Assembly: GCA_036362985.1 (NCBI GenBank)
Contig: JAYGXS010000001.1
Span: forward strand, 15,117,837-15,181,836
DNA length: 64,000 nucleotides
Origin: Ligula intestinalis
Taxonomy: Eukaryota > Platyhelminthes > Cestoda > Diphyllobothriidea > Diphyllobothriidae
Reading direction: 5' to 3'
Shown: positions 22,751-33,859 of the stretch, piece after piece
Position numbering within the stretch: the first letter of the stretch is position 1
How the letters are laid out: each line of letters begins with the position of its first letter
The notes under the pieces: model-generated
Databases searched by the model: none
Told to the model about the DNA's origin: nothing
What the model saw: the letters and a program-made list of their open reading frames with translations, nothing else
Translations under genes and position numbers: made by a program

Positions 22751-24622
22751 GTTTGGATTAAAAATAACCGAAATCTCAATTTACAGTACTTTCGGAGAAA
22801 GACGAGCGTGTAGCACTGAAAAAATACAACATTAAAGATGTACGGTTATTTAAATTCATGGAAATCGGGCAATAATTACTGTGTGATTTACTCGTTATAA
22901 TTTAGTGCATTTCCATAAATATTCCCACAAGCATTGTACTTGTTTTTGTATTTTGGGGCTATGATTAGCTACAGATGTTGTCTTAAAATTATAAGACAAC
23001 ATCTTAATTAAGCTGGGGGCATAATAATTTTAGGATCAAAATATTTTTTAACACTGTTTCTTAAGAAACGATTTTTCTTTAGAAGCCTCCAGTTTGCTGG
23101 TTCTTCTGCGATATCGCAAACTGCTGAATGCCTATGTTATTACTTTTACTGAATGTCAGTGCTCATGTTTTTTTTAAGCCAATGGGTGTTGGAGAATTGA
23201 ACTTTCATATTTTAATAAGATTGTGCTCTTCTCGTTTGAAAGGATTTGTGTTTACGCCTATCATAGCTATCCATATTTATAACGTTCCCTTTAATGGAGA
23301 TACAATTTACATAGACCGGTTCTTTTGTCCAAAATTTGTGCACTGATACTTTCTGCGTAACCATACATTATATTATTTCCCCTATAACCGACACAAATGT
23401 CACTACGCACGGTCTGTTGCGGATTACTACCCAATTTTTGGACGTCTAAGCCAAATCCACAATGGGATACCATTTTGGGAAATTTTTGCAAGATCGCAGA
23501 GTAGGTGAAAAGAGTATTAGGTAAGACGGCTACCTCTGGCGGCCGTCTTTCAGGATAGCACATGCACGTATGTACGGCTACTTAAATCGGGCCATTTATG
23601 CCGCTGCAAATGGTTTGTAAGAAAGGCTCAAGTGAAATGCCAGAAAACAATCTTGCACGCCAAAACGGCTAAAATTCGCGCAAGGCTTAACCGAGCAATA
23701 ACCATAATAAATTCTACCGGCATGACCGTAGAAAACGGACATTGAATAGCTGCTAGTTTTCACATATGTAGCAGCTTCTGCATGACACCCAGGTAGGCGT
23801 AAGAAATGTTATCGGTTAGCAATGAGGTCACTGTATTGATGGATGAATCTTCGAATGGCAAGTAGCGTTTGAAGTGTTTGATTAATCAGTCGACATGACA
23901 TGTCCTCCCACAGACACCCACATTAGACTGATAATGTGATCTGGTCTGCCACAGGTATGCCAAAATGGCTGAAATTTTTCCCGATCTACGGCCCAATCTA
24001 ATAAAGAAGTCATATGCTGGCAGGGATTCGTCTTCTTCACTGCAACTGTGCTCTACCTAATAGTAATATATCATTTGAAAGTTGCTGTTTCACAGTAAGG
24101 CGAAGTCTAGGTTCACAGGTGATAAAGATCTATATTACTTAGTCTAGAGAACGAGTCATTGTTTTAAGAGCTTTTTTTCCCGACAATTACATTTTTGTTG
24201 ATTCTGGGATGTTTCTGTCAATGCCTCTATTTGCCGATCCATAATCAGCTTCGAGAAGAATTTTCTATAAATCCCGAGCTTTTTGCTTCTCAACTACAGG
24301 TTCTGCCTGATAGCAGTATCCTTAATCACATTTTAACGGCCAACTTTATGTTGTTGTAATAACGTCTTTAAGCGGACGCGGTTACCTCTAAAACAAACAT
24401 AAGGTAAAATGAACTTTAAAATAACCTTGTCGTCTGTCGGTGGTGGACTTGAACGGCTAAAGCACGTTTATCCTTTGAATTGTCCTCTTACCATATTAAT
24501 GGTATTCAGTACTTTATTTTTAGGAAAAAACACTGGCCAGGGAAAGGGCTGCACTCAAGCGCTATATGAAGACACACAGCGTATGTCGAACAACGTCTAT
24601 ATCATATCTGCTTTGTTTTTAG

Positions 24623-24652
24623 CTTTCTAAGTCTGTCCGACCAACTCGACGT
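24623..24652 (+). CDS. Possible 30-nt micro-exon of PRDM9-like gene
   Basis: Bounded by a good acceptor (CTGCTTTGTTTTTAG) and a GTAGGA donor, it reads LSKSVRPTRR in phase 0 and would join in frame to the exon at 24696 over a 43-nt intron. It resembles the GLRATRP stretch following the KRAB-like domain in PRDM9. Short length makes this tentative. Confidence 0.3.
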
Positions 24653-24695
24653 GTAGGATTTTATTGGGCTTTTAATGTCCTTTTTTTTACAAAAG

Positions 24696-24948
24696 CGTCG
24701 CTGCCGTCGATTATTCACTCAACACGATTCTGGATCTAGTGAAAGCGACTGGGCTAGCAGTGGTGATGAATGGCAGCCATCGCCATCGCCATCTACACAA
24801 TCACGCTTATCGATAAAAAACAAAAATAAAAATTTGTCACAAACAGCTATTCCACAGAGATCGGCAAAATCCTCGAATAAGCCAAACATTTCGTCTGCCT
24901 TCATTAAAACTTCAAATACTGGGGCACTAATGGAAGCAAGAACGTCAG
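24696..24948 (+). CDS. PRDM9-like acidic linker exon (SGDEW motif)
   Basis: After an acceptor at 24695 the reading RRCRRLFTQHDSGSSESDW continues ASSGDEWQPSPSPSTQSR and a Lys/Ser/Asn-rich linker, ending at a CAG|GTATGA donor in phase 1. The SxDEWxP motif matches the conserved SDEEWTP that follows the KRAB-related domain in vertebrate PRDM9. The downstream intron is only 38 nt and the next exon is the SSXRD motif, in compatible phase. The start could also be an ATG at 24675 if the upstream exons are not used. A minus-strand reading over the same bases has no recognisable motif and is a shadow. Confidence 0.65.
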
Positions 24949-24986
24949 GTATGAATCTAATATTTTCCTGATATCTGCTTTCAAAG

Positions 24987-25067
24987 GACGGCACTATCCG
25001 AAACGTAAAGTACCACAACCCGATTATAAAGAGCCATCGGGTGATCCTGAGGACGATCGATACTTGT
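24987..25067 (+). CDS. PRDM9-like SSXRD exon
   Basis: Acceptor TTTCAAAG, donor TTGT|GTGAGT, phases 1 and 1. Encodes RHYPKRKVPQPDYKEPSG then DPEDDRYL. It aligns with the SSXRD segment of PRDM9 (YSLRERKGHAYKEVSEPQ then DDDYL), a motif that in SSX and PRDM9 proteins helps nuclear targeting or repression. The last base joins the next exon to make YCYEC, just as DDDYL runs into YCEMC in mammals. The exon is 81 nt. Confidence 0.8.
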
Positions 25068-25564
25068 GTGAGTGTCAACGAAGTCTATAAGTCTTTTTAA
25101 CTGTACATCGTTTAACATTTTTGTTTTCAGCAGCCATTTTGATTCGCTGAAACTGCAAGGGATCTATAAATGCTCTAACCGGTTACTATTTATTTGCTAA
25201 AATATTCTGCAAATATGCATTGGAACTGCATTCTTATACCGTACGACAGGCATGGCTCAATGGCTGCTATTGTGATCCCAATTATTTTACAAGATAGGAG
25301 AATGTCAATGAAGAAGAATCTCGAACTGATTACAATTTGCTGAAGTCCTAATATATAACTTTTGATATTTGTACTTAAAAGATTGCCCTCATTAAAAACC
25401 GCGAAAAGAAACGTTTTTATCGAAACTTACTAAAATTTATGAGGACAGGTCCGTGCCTTTTAGATGATTTATCCCTCTGAAGTTTTCATGGGTTTATGTG
25501 TACGCGAAAAGAACGTGTCTAAACTACAACAAAGAGTGTATTAAGCTACGGTTGCTATTTTGTC

Positions 25565-26285
25565 TTTCGTTTCCGCAAATTGTCCTTTGCATCGCTTCGT
25601 ATCGTTAATGCTTTCCTGGTAATTCTTTGCTAACAGCTCTTGTAAATATCTCCAAAGTTTTGAATAGACGTTAAGCATGGACTTTTATAATATAAAACTC
25701 GTCTTTCATGCTTTTTACGGTTTTCTTTCTGGAAAGGCAGCCTGCAAGTATTTTTATAGCGACACATTAAAGTCTTTGGTTTATATATAACTATGCCTCT
25801 TTCAGCATCTGGGTTCTGTAGCTGGTGATGGCCATCCACTTTTGGCCGTTAATTTTTGACATTTAATTTGAAAACCATATCGACTGTTTAGCTGATGTAA
25901 GCAGTACCGAGGCTCTGATATACATGGGTTTTGATTTACTTGAAGCGAAAGTCGTTCTTCTATAGGGCGCCCTCCCGACGTTACGGTCACTAGCGTGTCT
26001 ATCTTTTGTGCGAATTGTGTATTTGCATCGCTTTAGATAGTTAATGTATCCTAGGTACTTCTTTGCTAAGAACTCTTGTGAATATCTTCAAAGTTTCGGA
26101 TGGGTGTTAAGTATTGAGTTTTATCATATAGTACTTGTATTCTATGTTGTTAACGTTTTATTTCTAGAAGGGTGGCCTGGAAGTATTGCTATCGTAACGT
26201 GTTGTAGTTTTTGGCTTAGTTTGAATTATGCCTCTTTCAGCATCTGATTTCTGTAGCTGGTGATGGCCATCCACATATGGCGAAT
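25565..26285. repeat. Diverged direct duplication inside intron
   Basis: About 285 bp at 25565-25850 recurs at about 26005-26285. Shared stretches include TTTGCATCGCTT, TATGCCTCTTTCAGCATCTG and CTGTAGCTGGTGATGGCCATCC. Identity looks around 75 %. No coding potential recognised. Confidence 0.7.
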
Positions 26286-26964
26286 CTTCAGTTTCATGTG
26301 CTGTATTTCGATGTTCAGCTCTAAGATAAACCGTCTTGTTTAACACGTCTTATCAACTTTTTTTAACGATAATTAGAGCTAGCTTTTGACCGTCTGATCA
26401 TAATGTGATAGGGAAATGACTATTTAACTATCTTTACTAAGGAATTACATACTGTTTTTTCGTTGGGAATATGCGGTTAGATTTTCATTTACTACTACCG
26501 GTCACAAGCTAATAAGAAAATTGGTGTTGGTTTACTCAACGATCAACCTGTATTCGCTCAAAAGCATGTGTGATGCGTGTAAGCATAATCTTCACTTGTA
26601 TTTTTCAATTACATTCATTTCGATTCAGAACACTTGTGTTTAGATAGCGCTTTGGTGCTTTTTTGGCTAAAAGTACGTGAAACTCGTGGGACGTTGTAAA
26701 ACTCTCCTACCTTTAACACAACGTGAAACAATTCACTTATTTCTGGTTTCGGGAGTTGCAGGGCGAGCATATCTCACAATTTTCAATGGATAGTTCAGGT
26801 TGCCCCAAATGTCTGTTAGCAGAAAAGACATACTAAACCGTATGAAGATCTTTCTATTGAACTCTAGTAAGAGTAGATTGCGTGGACATTTCTTTATCGC
26901 AGAGTATCGGTCTTTGGGCAGAGGACCTTGAAAATGTTCCTTTCGGGACATATCTGTCTTGCTA

Positions 26965-27165
26965 GCGCAACAATGTGTTTTAGCCAAGACCTCCCACCTG
27001 AGAGGTCATCCTAGCCGATTAACAAAACGGCAAGTTTTTGAAATGCAGATAGTGCGGATTTGCTTCTTGCCTCGATCAGCTTATCGTAACCATCATGTAA
27101 TCAAACAGCTTCCTGTTTGTTATTGGATGATGGGTATAGGCCGCAGCCTGCGCTAGCAGGGTGTT
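26965..27165 (+). pseudogene. CR1-like LINE 3'-terminal scrap
   Basis: LAKTSHLRGHPSRLTKRQ followed by FLPRSAYR matches the DHLRGHPFKLQRKP and terminal region of LINE-B. Heavily decayed and short, inside the intron between the SSXRD and SET exons. Confidence 0.45.
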
Positions 27166-27378
27166 TTCTGTTTAGTCTAACCCACCTGTCGCAATGTTTT
27201 GCCATTTATGTTTTCCCTGGTGGTTAGCAAATAAGTTCCTTGTACTATGCTTGCACCATATTCATCCATCTTTACTTCTTTTTGGAATTTATTCAGAGAA
27301 TTATCGGTTTTTAATAAAAGTTATACATTTTTTTCCTTTATTAATTTAACTTACCAATTTTTTTGAAATCCGAAATAG

Positions 27379-27692
27379 ACTGCTACGAATGTGAATGTAT
27401 GGTCATCAACCACTGTAAAAGTCACCCAATAATGTGGATTAAGAACCTCGCTGTGGATGACTGTGATGCAGCTTCCAGTGGCGACAGGAAGTTATGTACA
27501 TGCTCGTTTGATAAAACGGTTCATGCGAAGAAAACGGCCCCTGAGGAGTACGTTTTCGTTGGCCGTTCAAGTATCCGGTTGGCGGGGTTGGGTGTTTGGG
27601 CTGAGAAAGAGATACCACTTGGCACCATTTTCGGACCGTACGGTGGTGAAGTTGTGTATCTGGACACCTTGTCCACTGAGGATCTCGAAACT
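27379..27692 (+). CDS. PRDM9-like zinc knuckle and first PR/SET exon
   Basis: Acceptor AAATAG (phase 1), donor AAACT|GTACGT (phase 0), 314 nt. The first codons complete a zinc knuckle, C-YE-C then 7 residues, C-KS-H, with exactly the C-x2-C-x7-C-x2-H spacing of PRDM9. Then IKNLAVDD corresponds to the VKDSAVDK segment, and RLAGLGVWAEKEIPLG then TIFGPYGGEVV is the N-terminal part of the PR/SET domain. AGLGVW and FGPY are diagnostic; the Tyr of FGPY is one of the tyrosines reported as catalytic in PRDM9. The domain binds SAM and, in mammals, trimethylates H3K4 and H3K36. No frame damage is seen. Confidence 0.88.
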
Positions 27693-28656
27693 GTACGTTA
27701 AATATGATCTGCAATCTTTAATTTTCTGCAGGTACCTCAGTGTCGATATTATTAGTAAAATGGGGAATTGACCAAGAAAGCAGCTAATCTAATGTTATTT
27801 TTTATCTGGATGTCCTATTCAACCAAAGTTATGAAAACACTTATTGAAAGGAAATAACTGTTGATCCTTTTTGTGCGGTCATCTGGAAGTCATATGCGCC
27901 GATGATCTAATTTTTACATAGTTTGTGGGTCAACTTCAAAGTATATAGAGATCTGTTTTGACTTGGTCGCTGGTATGCTGCACTCCTATGTAAAACTTTT
28001 GTGCGTATTTTGCAATTAATTGAATATGTTGAACGCCAGGAGGATATAAAAGCGTAAAGTCGTTGAATAGGCGTATTCCGATATTACAAAATCGAGAGAA
28101 TAACCACACTTTAAACTAAAACTAAGCTCAATATATTTAAGATAGTATGCGCTGTCTTGGAAAAAACTTGATACTTATTATTCTACTAACAGCGCTGAAG
28201 AAGGTCTTGATAAACTTGCTCTTCAACCTAGCGCGGCAAAAACCAGCGTACAGGTCCTATTCACATGCGATCAAATCTCAAGCATAACATCAGTCAAAAA
28301 TGTCAACTTCACAACATTTTCGATTAAAATCGGATCCTAGAAATTGGAGCTGATGACTGGTTTTACGAAGAAACTGTGGATAAAATGCAACAAAATGAAT
28401 GAGCAGCTAATTGTCCATAACGCCACCAAATACTAGGTATTCTCTCTGCAGTCCTGTAAGGTCCCCACTCGTTTCCTCAGGACTGACCGTCCGGGCGTGA
28501 TTTGAGCTGTGGAAGAACATGCAACTGTTTGGCAAATAACTATACTTTCTATATTTTTCGTATAGTTTGAAATAAAATATATTTTAACCCGACTGAATGC
28601 GGTATTTATACTTTAAAAAACCTCAAAAATTACGGATATTATATTCTCCTTACCAG

Positions 28657-28758
28657 AGGTCTCGAAGGGGTTATGCCTGGCTTGTTCGGGAAAACCTACT
28701 CGGAACAAAGGGTCACCTAGTTGATGCTTCCAACCCAGTTGCTTCAAATTGGCTGCGG
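28657..28758 (+). CDS. PRDM9-like PR/SET exon 2
   Basis: Acceptor TCCTTACCAG, donor CTGCGG|GTAATT, phase 0 at both ends, 102 nt. Encodes RSRRGYAWLVRE, then GHLVDASNPVASNWLR. It matches the PRDM9 segment with NGYSWLI and YVDGKDKSWANWMR, the middle of the SET domain. It joins in frame to the preceding exon (ending STEDLET) and to the next one beginning FVNCAR. Confidence 0.85.
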
Positions 28759-29162
28759 GTAATTTGAATGATGACGTTAGTAGGATTTTTTATGATGGCC
28801 GTTATTTTTGAGTTGACACTCAAATGCATGTTGAGTTATAATTTTAATTAGTTTCACTACTGACACTACTTGTACATAATCGCCATTGAATACATAGTAT
28901 TTTAATTTTTAATCGTTTTGTTTCCATTCAACCCAGAGATGTACTGATATCAATGTCGATTCAAAAGTCTTTTACAGTGAATACTTGCATTTATTCATAA
29001 GTGGGGCACCGTAAACATTCTTCTAGAAAGTATTTGTTTTCAAATAAGTACTTAAATCCCTTTCAGCCCCTTCCAAATTTAACAGGTGCCTGAGCACACC
29101 ATGCTTTCTTTTGTTATCATTCATGGTTTTAAAGTCATTTTTACATTATATTTTATCTACAG

Positions 29163-29246
29163 TTCGTAAACTGTGCCAGAAACGAGGAGGAGCAGACACT
29201 TGTTACGATACAGTATCGTGGAAAGATATATTACAGGGCTTGCAAG
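29163..29246 (+). CDS. PRDM9-like PR/SET exon 3 (NCAR motif)
   Basis: Acceptor TTTTATCTACAG, donor GCAAG|GTAAGA, phase 0 on both sides, 84 nt. Encodes FVNCARNEEEQTLVTIQY then RGKIYYRACK. Near-identical in pattern to PRDM9 YVNCARDDEEQNLVAFQY then HRQIFYRTCR. N-C of NCAR lies in the SAM/substrate pocket and the YYRxC tyrosine corresponds to a reported catalytic Tyr. The best-matching single piece of the gene. Confidence 0.9.
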
Positions 29247-29399
29247 GTAAGACTGCCCTCTGTTTAACTAATGTCTCCATAGACGATCCCTCCGAACGTT
29301 GAATTACTTACTTATTATGGCGAAAAGGTGGGGGTTATTCTTATCTCGTTCTGCATTTCCAAATATAACATTAATTTTCGCCGTTTTTCGTTAAACAGA

Positions 29400-29460
29400 T
29401 GGACTTATTGTTAACCAGAAACTGTTTAAACTCTTACTTTTTTAACGAATATATCCCATG
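29400..29460 (+). CDS. Doubtful PR/SET exon (expected WYG motif not found)
   Basis: Between FVNCAR..YYRACK and the exon starting FAKELGI, PRDM9 should have about 16 residues including ELLVWYGDEY. The only candidate with an acceptor (GTTAAACAG) and a strong donor (T|GTAAGT) reads MDLLLTRNCLNSYFFNEYIP. LNSYFFNEY lines up with LLVWYGDEY but lacks WYG, and the exon leaves phase 1 while the next exon needs phase 0. Either this exon is wrong, the motif is lost, or local sequence errors are present. Confidence 0.25.
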
Positions 29461-29562
29461 TAAGTTTTTGTCATTTCCGACCTTAAGGTTTTTCTGTCGA
29501 TTGTTAGTAATCAATTTCGAAGTGAATCTGCAGCAAGCTCATATGTTTTACAATATTTTTAG

Positions 29563-29620
29563 TTTGCTAAGGAACTCGGGATAGCCGCGGTTGAAGAACC
29601 GGCGTCAACTTCTTCTGAGG
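29563..29620 (+). CDS. PRDM9-like exon after SET (AKELGI)
   Basis: Acceptor ATATTTTTAG, donor GAGG|GTAATC, phase 0 in and phase 1 out, 58 nt. Encodes FAKELGIAAVEEPASTSSE. The ELGI matches the PRDM9 YGQELGI that closes the SET domain; the rest begins the post-SET linker. It joins in phase to the finger exon at 31243. Confidence 0.65.
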
Positions 29621-31242
29621 GTAATCTTTTAAGAAGGCATACAAGATCTTTCTCGGTTCACGTTATTCGATTCCACAGATTGCACCTTTTCTCATTGTTT
29701 CATGTTTTCTATCAATTCGGCTTCTGGTTATGATTTAAAACTCCGCACTCGCACGTTTTAATGTACACTGAGGATTATAGTCCTTACTTTAAGCTTTCTG
29801 ACAATCGGGTGAGAACAGCGCTAACCAAATATATAATTCGAAGAATGCTCATCCATGTCTCTAATCACGTAATTGAAGCCTTGCTCGAAAACATGCTTCG
29901 AAATAAATATTAATAATTCTTGCTGGAGAAAATGCAATCGTACAAAAAGGTAAAATTTGTAAAAATATCCTAAATGGGCATTTAATTAAGAGCGTTTACC
30001 TTTCTACTTTTTTGGCAGTTATATCGATTCGTGACGTACATGGTAGTGTCGACAGATATCTAAAGTTCATGCAGGTCGTCAACTTCGACGTTGGCTACTT
30101 TTAATTTAACCGCCTAGCATCAAACAACGCTTACCTCACCGACTCTTCATTTAATTGGGAGTCGATGACGCAAGTTTCGGCATGCATTGTCATCTTTTTT
30201 TTCTCGCGAATGCGTATTCAAACATTCCTATTTATAGCACGTTTGTTATCTGATGAAGTGCTGTCTAAAATTCCGAAATGGATTTTTGATAAATAGAGTT
30301 TATGTGAGGAGAATTAGTATGGAAATTATCTTGAGCATAAACCCAATATATTTCAGTCACTTCAGGTTGTCTACTTTCGAACTAGCTGCCTGCCTTCCGT
30401 TTATTTTGGAATTTTCGGACAGTTGATCTATTTAAAAGTAATTCAAGAAATGAACAAACAATTTATAGCCGAAAGATTACCTTTCTTAAAATATTAAATT
30501 TAAAGAAAAGGGAATATGCTACACTATGCGCATATAAATCAATATTTGCGAATATGTTTTGAAAATATATTAAAATTTATAAGGACCTCAGAAATCAGTG
30601 AAACAATTCATATTAATTAAGCATCCAATTTTACAATGTCAACCTTTGCAAGCTGTTGGACGGAAGCTCGTCAAAAGCCATTGTTCTGGTTTGACTCAAA
30701 TGTCTTGTGATAATACTTCATTATTACGCATATTACATTCTTGATTAATCTAATGTAAATTTCTAAATTTCGGTTAATGATCAAGTAAATAAAAAATACT
30801 ACATTTTGGAAGAAGTAAGAAAGTCTGTACGCATGTTTTCGCTCAAAGGGCTTTTTAACCTGTTTCGTTGCATGTACAGGTGCGGTTGCGCGGTTAAAGT
30901 CAACGCTATTCACGTATCACGTTTTGGTTCGCATTCTAGCAGATTCCTATTAGTAAGCGTTCCGCCGTTCTGTCAGGGATTGCTTCGCTTAAACGGCGCT
31001 TACCCGAAATGTTTACCATTGTGCATTTTTAAGGTTGTAGATTGTTAACTTGCCGTTCTCACACATAAAACCTTGACTTATATACAGTCGTCATTATTAA
31101 TGACCCACCAGTTTACTTAAGGAAGTTTTGTGGTAGTGTAGACCAAGCTGCCGTTCAGTAAAAACTAGTTTGAGTTTAGAACTCAGCGAAGCTATGAACA
31201 GGCGTTTCTCGTATTCTGAATACCTCCTATTTTCTTTGGCAG

Positions 31243-31407
31243 CTGTAACTAAAGCCAGTCTTCATCACAAATCTGACGAGAAGTGTGCAGATATCTCAAT
31301 TAGCAGAAGTTCGGAAAAGTTGCCACAGTTTCAGCGGTGTCCCATTTGCCGTGAGAGGTTTTCATCCTGCTCAAGTTTACGCAGGCACATTTCAACCGTT
31401 CACGATT
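31243..31407 (+). CDS. PRDM9-like post-SET exon with first C2H2 finger
   Basis: Acceptor TTTTCTTTGGCAG, donor GATT|GTAAGT, phases 1 and 1, 165 nt. After a linker (SLHHKSDEKCADISISRSSE) comes CPICRERFSSCSSLRRHIST then VH, a perfect C-x2-C-x12-H-x4-H finger. It corresponds to the isolated finger that follows the SET domain in PRDM9 (CPSCCLAF..H). It lacks the GKDFG framework shared by the later fingers, as expected for this separate finger. Confidence 0.85.
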
Positions 31408-31559
31408 GTAAGTTCCTTTTTTCCAAAATATTAGTTATCTGAAACTGTAAATTCATATTTCGTTATGTATAAAATGTCCATCCTGGTTGATACCTTTGCG
31501 ATCTTGGCACCCCAGGTATATTTTGCAAGGCGAATATTAATGTTATTTGTGAATTCTCA

Positions 31560-31765
31560 GTAACATATTTCTTTAAGTTATTTATTATCGACAAAGAGAG
31601 TGGGACTTCCAGGAAAGCCTTTTCTGGCTTATTTGCCGTCGTCAGCAGGAAATGCCCAACTCAAGTGTAGCAGCAGAAATTGCCACCACACTCGATTTTC
31701 GAACTCGCGTTTCTCCGGGGAGAGGCAAACGCTCTAACCGTTGAGCCACGAGTCCGCTGTGTTGT
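31560..31765 (-). repeat. tRNA-derived SINE-like repeat
   Basis: On the minus strand, GGACTCGTGGCTCAACGG then TTAGAGCG (A-box) and GAGTTCGAAAATC (B-box-like) are spaced like a tRNA at 31755-31680. The body continues to about 31560. Located in the intron after the first finger. The + side to about 31995 repeats the GTCGAAAATTC theme. Confidence 0.55.
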
Positions 31766-32609
31766 CGATTTTCGACCGGGACTATATATAATAGTGGGTT
31801 ATTGCAGACCGATCTGTTTCAGTATGTATCCATCTTGTTTCATGCCTTATCGTTTGTATGCATTAGTGCTAACTTATGGGTCTGTCAGGGTACTTGGTGT
31901 AAGATGCTCGACATAAAGATATCTGTTTCGTACGCTTCCCGTCTGTCTGATGACGACCTGGTGAGCCAGGGTCGAAAATTCACTCAATAAACAACATTTT
32001 GTTTAGAAAGAACTTCTTCTAGATATCTGGTGCTGCCACCACCGTTCTAGTACCAAAATAGGTCTACTAAGAAAGAGAGAATGCCATTTTCTAATATTTA
32101 GTATCAGTAAAAACAATCGAAAGCGCGCCACGGCGGAATTTTTGTGTTCGTTTTTCCCAAAAAGAGCTGTTTGTGTTCTTAGAATTCATTCTTTTACGCT
32201 CAGGTCCATTTAATCAACCCACTGTTATTTGAACCGATCCAAATGTGTTTTATTAAGGTGTTGAGAACACCATAGTGCTTATAACTTCGAGATTTTCAGT
32301 TTTTGGCCAAACTATAACCCCAAATTTGCCATTATCAGTGCTTAATATTCTTCACGTTCTTGATTCATACCTATATAACGGATGCAGTAGAGGTCAAAAC
32401 AACATGAATCTTAACTAAGTAAATACGAGAGTCGCAGTAAGTACAACTGCAGCGTCTTCGTTTTTACCCTAGAGGCAAACTTAGTGGAAATAACTTTATT
32501 TCTACAGCTCGGGGTTTAATTTGATTTTTGGGGAAAAGAATGATTTCAGAGGGGGATAAGTGTTCCATACTTAAATATAATGGCATACTGAGGGATAAAA
32601 TTGAGCAGG

Positions 32610-32690
32610 TTCGACTAACCCGTAAGATCGAATGCCAACATCACTGAGCTATCGAGTAGGTGGCACATAAAAACTGTTGTCCAAGTTCGT
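32610..32690 (-). repeat. tRNA-like SINE head
   Basis: Minus strand reads CTCGATAGCTCAGTGATG (A-box) and GGTTAGTCGAACC (imperfect B-box). Short and degraded. Confidence 0.4.
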
Positions 32691-32699
32691 TTATGGCAC

Positions 32700-33840
32700 T
32701 TTTGACTTTTTCATTCACGAACGTCTAACGCCGGTCCGAATTAGTATACCTTGTTTGTACTGCGACATCTCGACTGCTACACCAAGGAGCAATGCTTTTC
32801 GCCAGCGAGTTAAATGAGTGGGCTTGGGACATCATACCTGTCAGTGACATTTTAATGGACGGACCTTATTCATACATGTCCTTCTTTTAACTGTAGAAAT
32901 ATTTGAGATGAAAAGAAAATACACTGTTAGAAAACACCCGCTGCAGATTTAATTTAATCGCTAAAACCCTCAAATTGCCCATGGAGTTCTTTGGTTGATC
33001 TAACGTGTTCAGGCCAGTCACCTGGATGAATTAATACATTTTGTGCCCCCACAGTGCTATTGCTGCTCGGCAGATTCTGAACAGATTTACTTTGGGATGC
33101 ATTTTTTAACCAAAGTTATTCCTACTTGCTAACCGATGCCGCAGATGCGTCCCATAGCCTCACTGATAAATTATGAATGAGGAGAATTGGAAGTCTGGGG
33201 ACGGAGATGGAACGAAACTCAGCATCTGGCAACTCTGACTAGACGGTGGCACTAGATCTGCTATATTTATATAATGTGCCATATGGATGGCTTCGAAGTA
33301 ACGCAGTTATTCATAACTGCATCGATACTTGTTTGGTTGCCCAGTTCTGAATCGCTTGTTTACAAGTTCAGGTCAGGTCAGGTTTTATTGAGGGAAATAT
33401 AGGTAAATACCTTTTAACTCCCTATAGGTACACGACAGTATTTTCAATGCATTTGATCAGCAGAACGTTTCAGAACAGTGGCGTTGCCAGTTATTTGAAT
33501 TTGGGTAAGGGAAGGCCGACAGTGAAAAAATCCTCAGGCATTGTTCAGAAGTCTGGGGCTTTGAATGCCATTTGAGAGATTTAAGGAGAAAAACTGTCGC
33601 CTGTGGGTGTGGGGGTCGGAGGGGGGGGGGAGCAGAGTCTATTCGAATCGGATGGCCTGTGCTAAGGGCGTTTGAAGCAGCTCAGGAGGAGTCCATCGTG
33701 GTTTTCGCCATAATACCAAGGGTCCCACGAAGAGAAGATTGCGGAGGTCCCGCGAACTCACCGAGTGTCGATTCTGCGCCCATCGGGCACCCTGGTTGGT
33801 TAACGAGTCTGTCTACTAAATTTCGGAACAGCTTTAGTCG
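32700..33840. other. Intronic sequence, no gene recognised
   Basis: I see no coding exon. At 33373-33450 there is a LINE-tail-like segment (TTTTATTGAGGGAAATATAGG) whose relative recurs at 54523-54560. A G-rich run lies at about 33606-33631. Confidence 0.4.
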
Positions 33841-33859
33841 TTAGTTTTCGAAACAACCA

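Noticed and set aside
24719..25078. 119-codon open reading on the minus strand over the acidic linker and SSXRD exons
   Set aside because: No known motif, and it is the shadow of plus-strand exons that match PRDM9 with correct splice phases.
28020..28055. EYVERQED reading as a candidate for the PRDM9 EYVDG segment
   Set aside because: No splice acceptor and no NWMR-like follow-up; the true counterpart is 28657-28758 (GYAW..NWLR) with proper splice sites and phase.
28340..28365. SDPRNWS reading as a SET fragment
   Set aside because: Immediately followed by a stop and lacks splice sites; superseded by 28657-28758.
33572..33844. 90-codon open reading with a Gly-rich start
   Set aside because: Driven by a G-rich run; no motif and no splice or repeat support.
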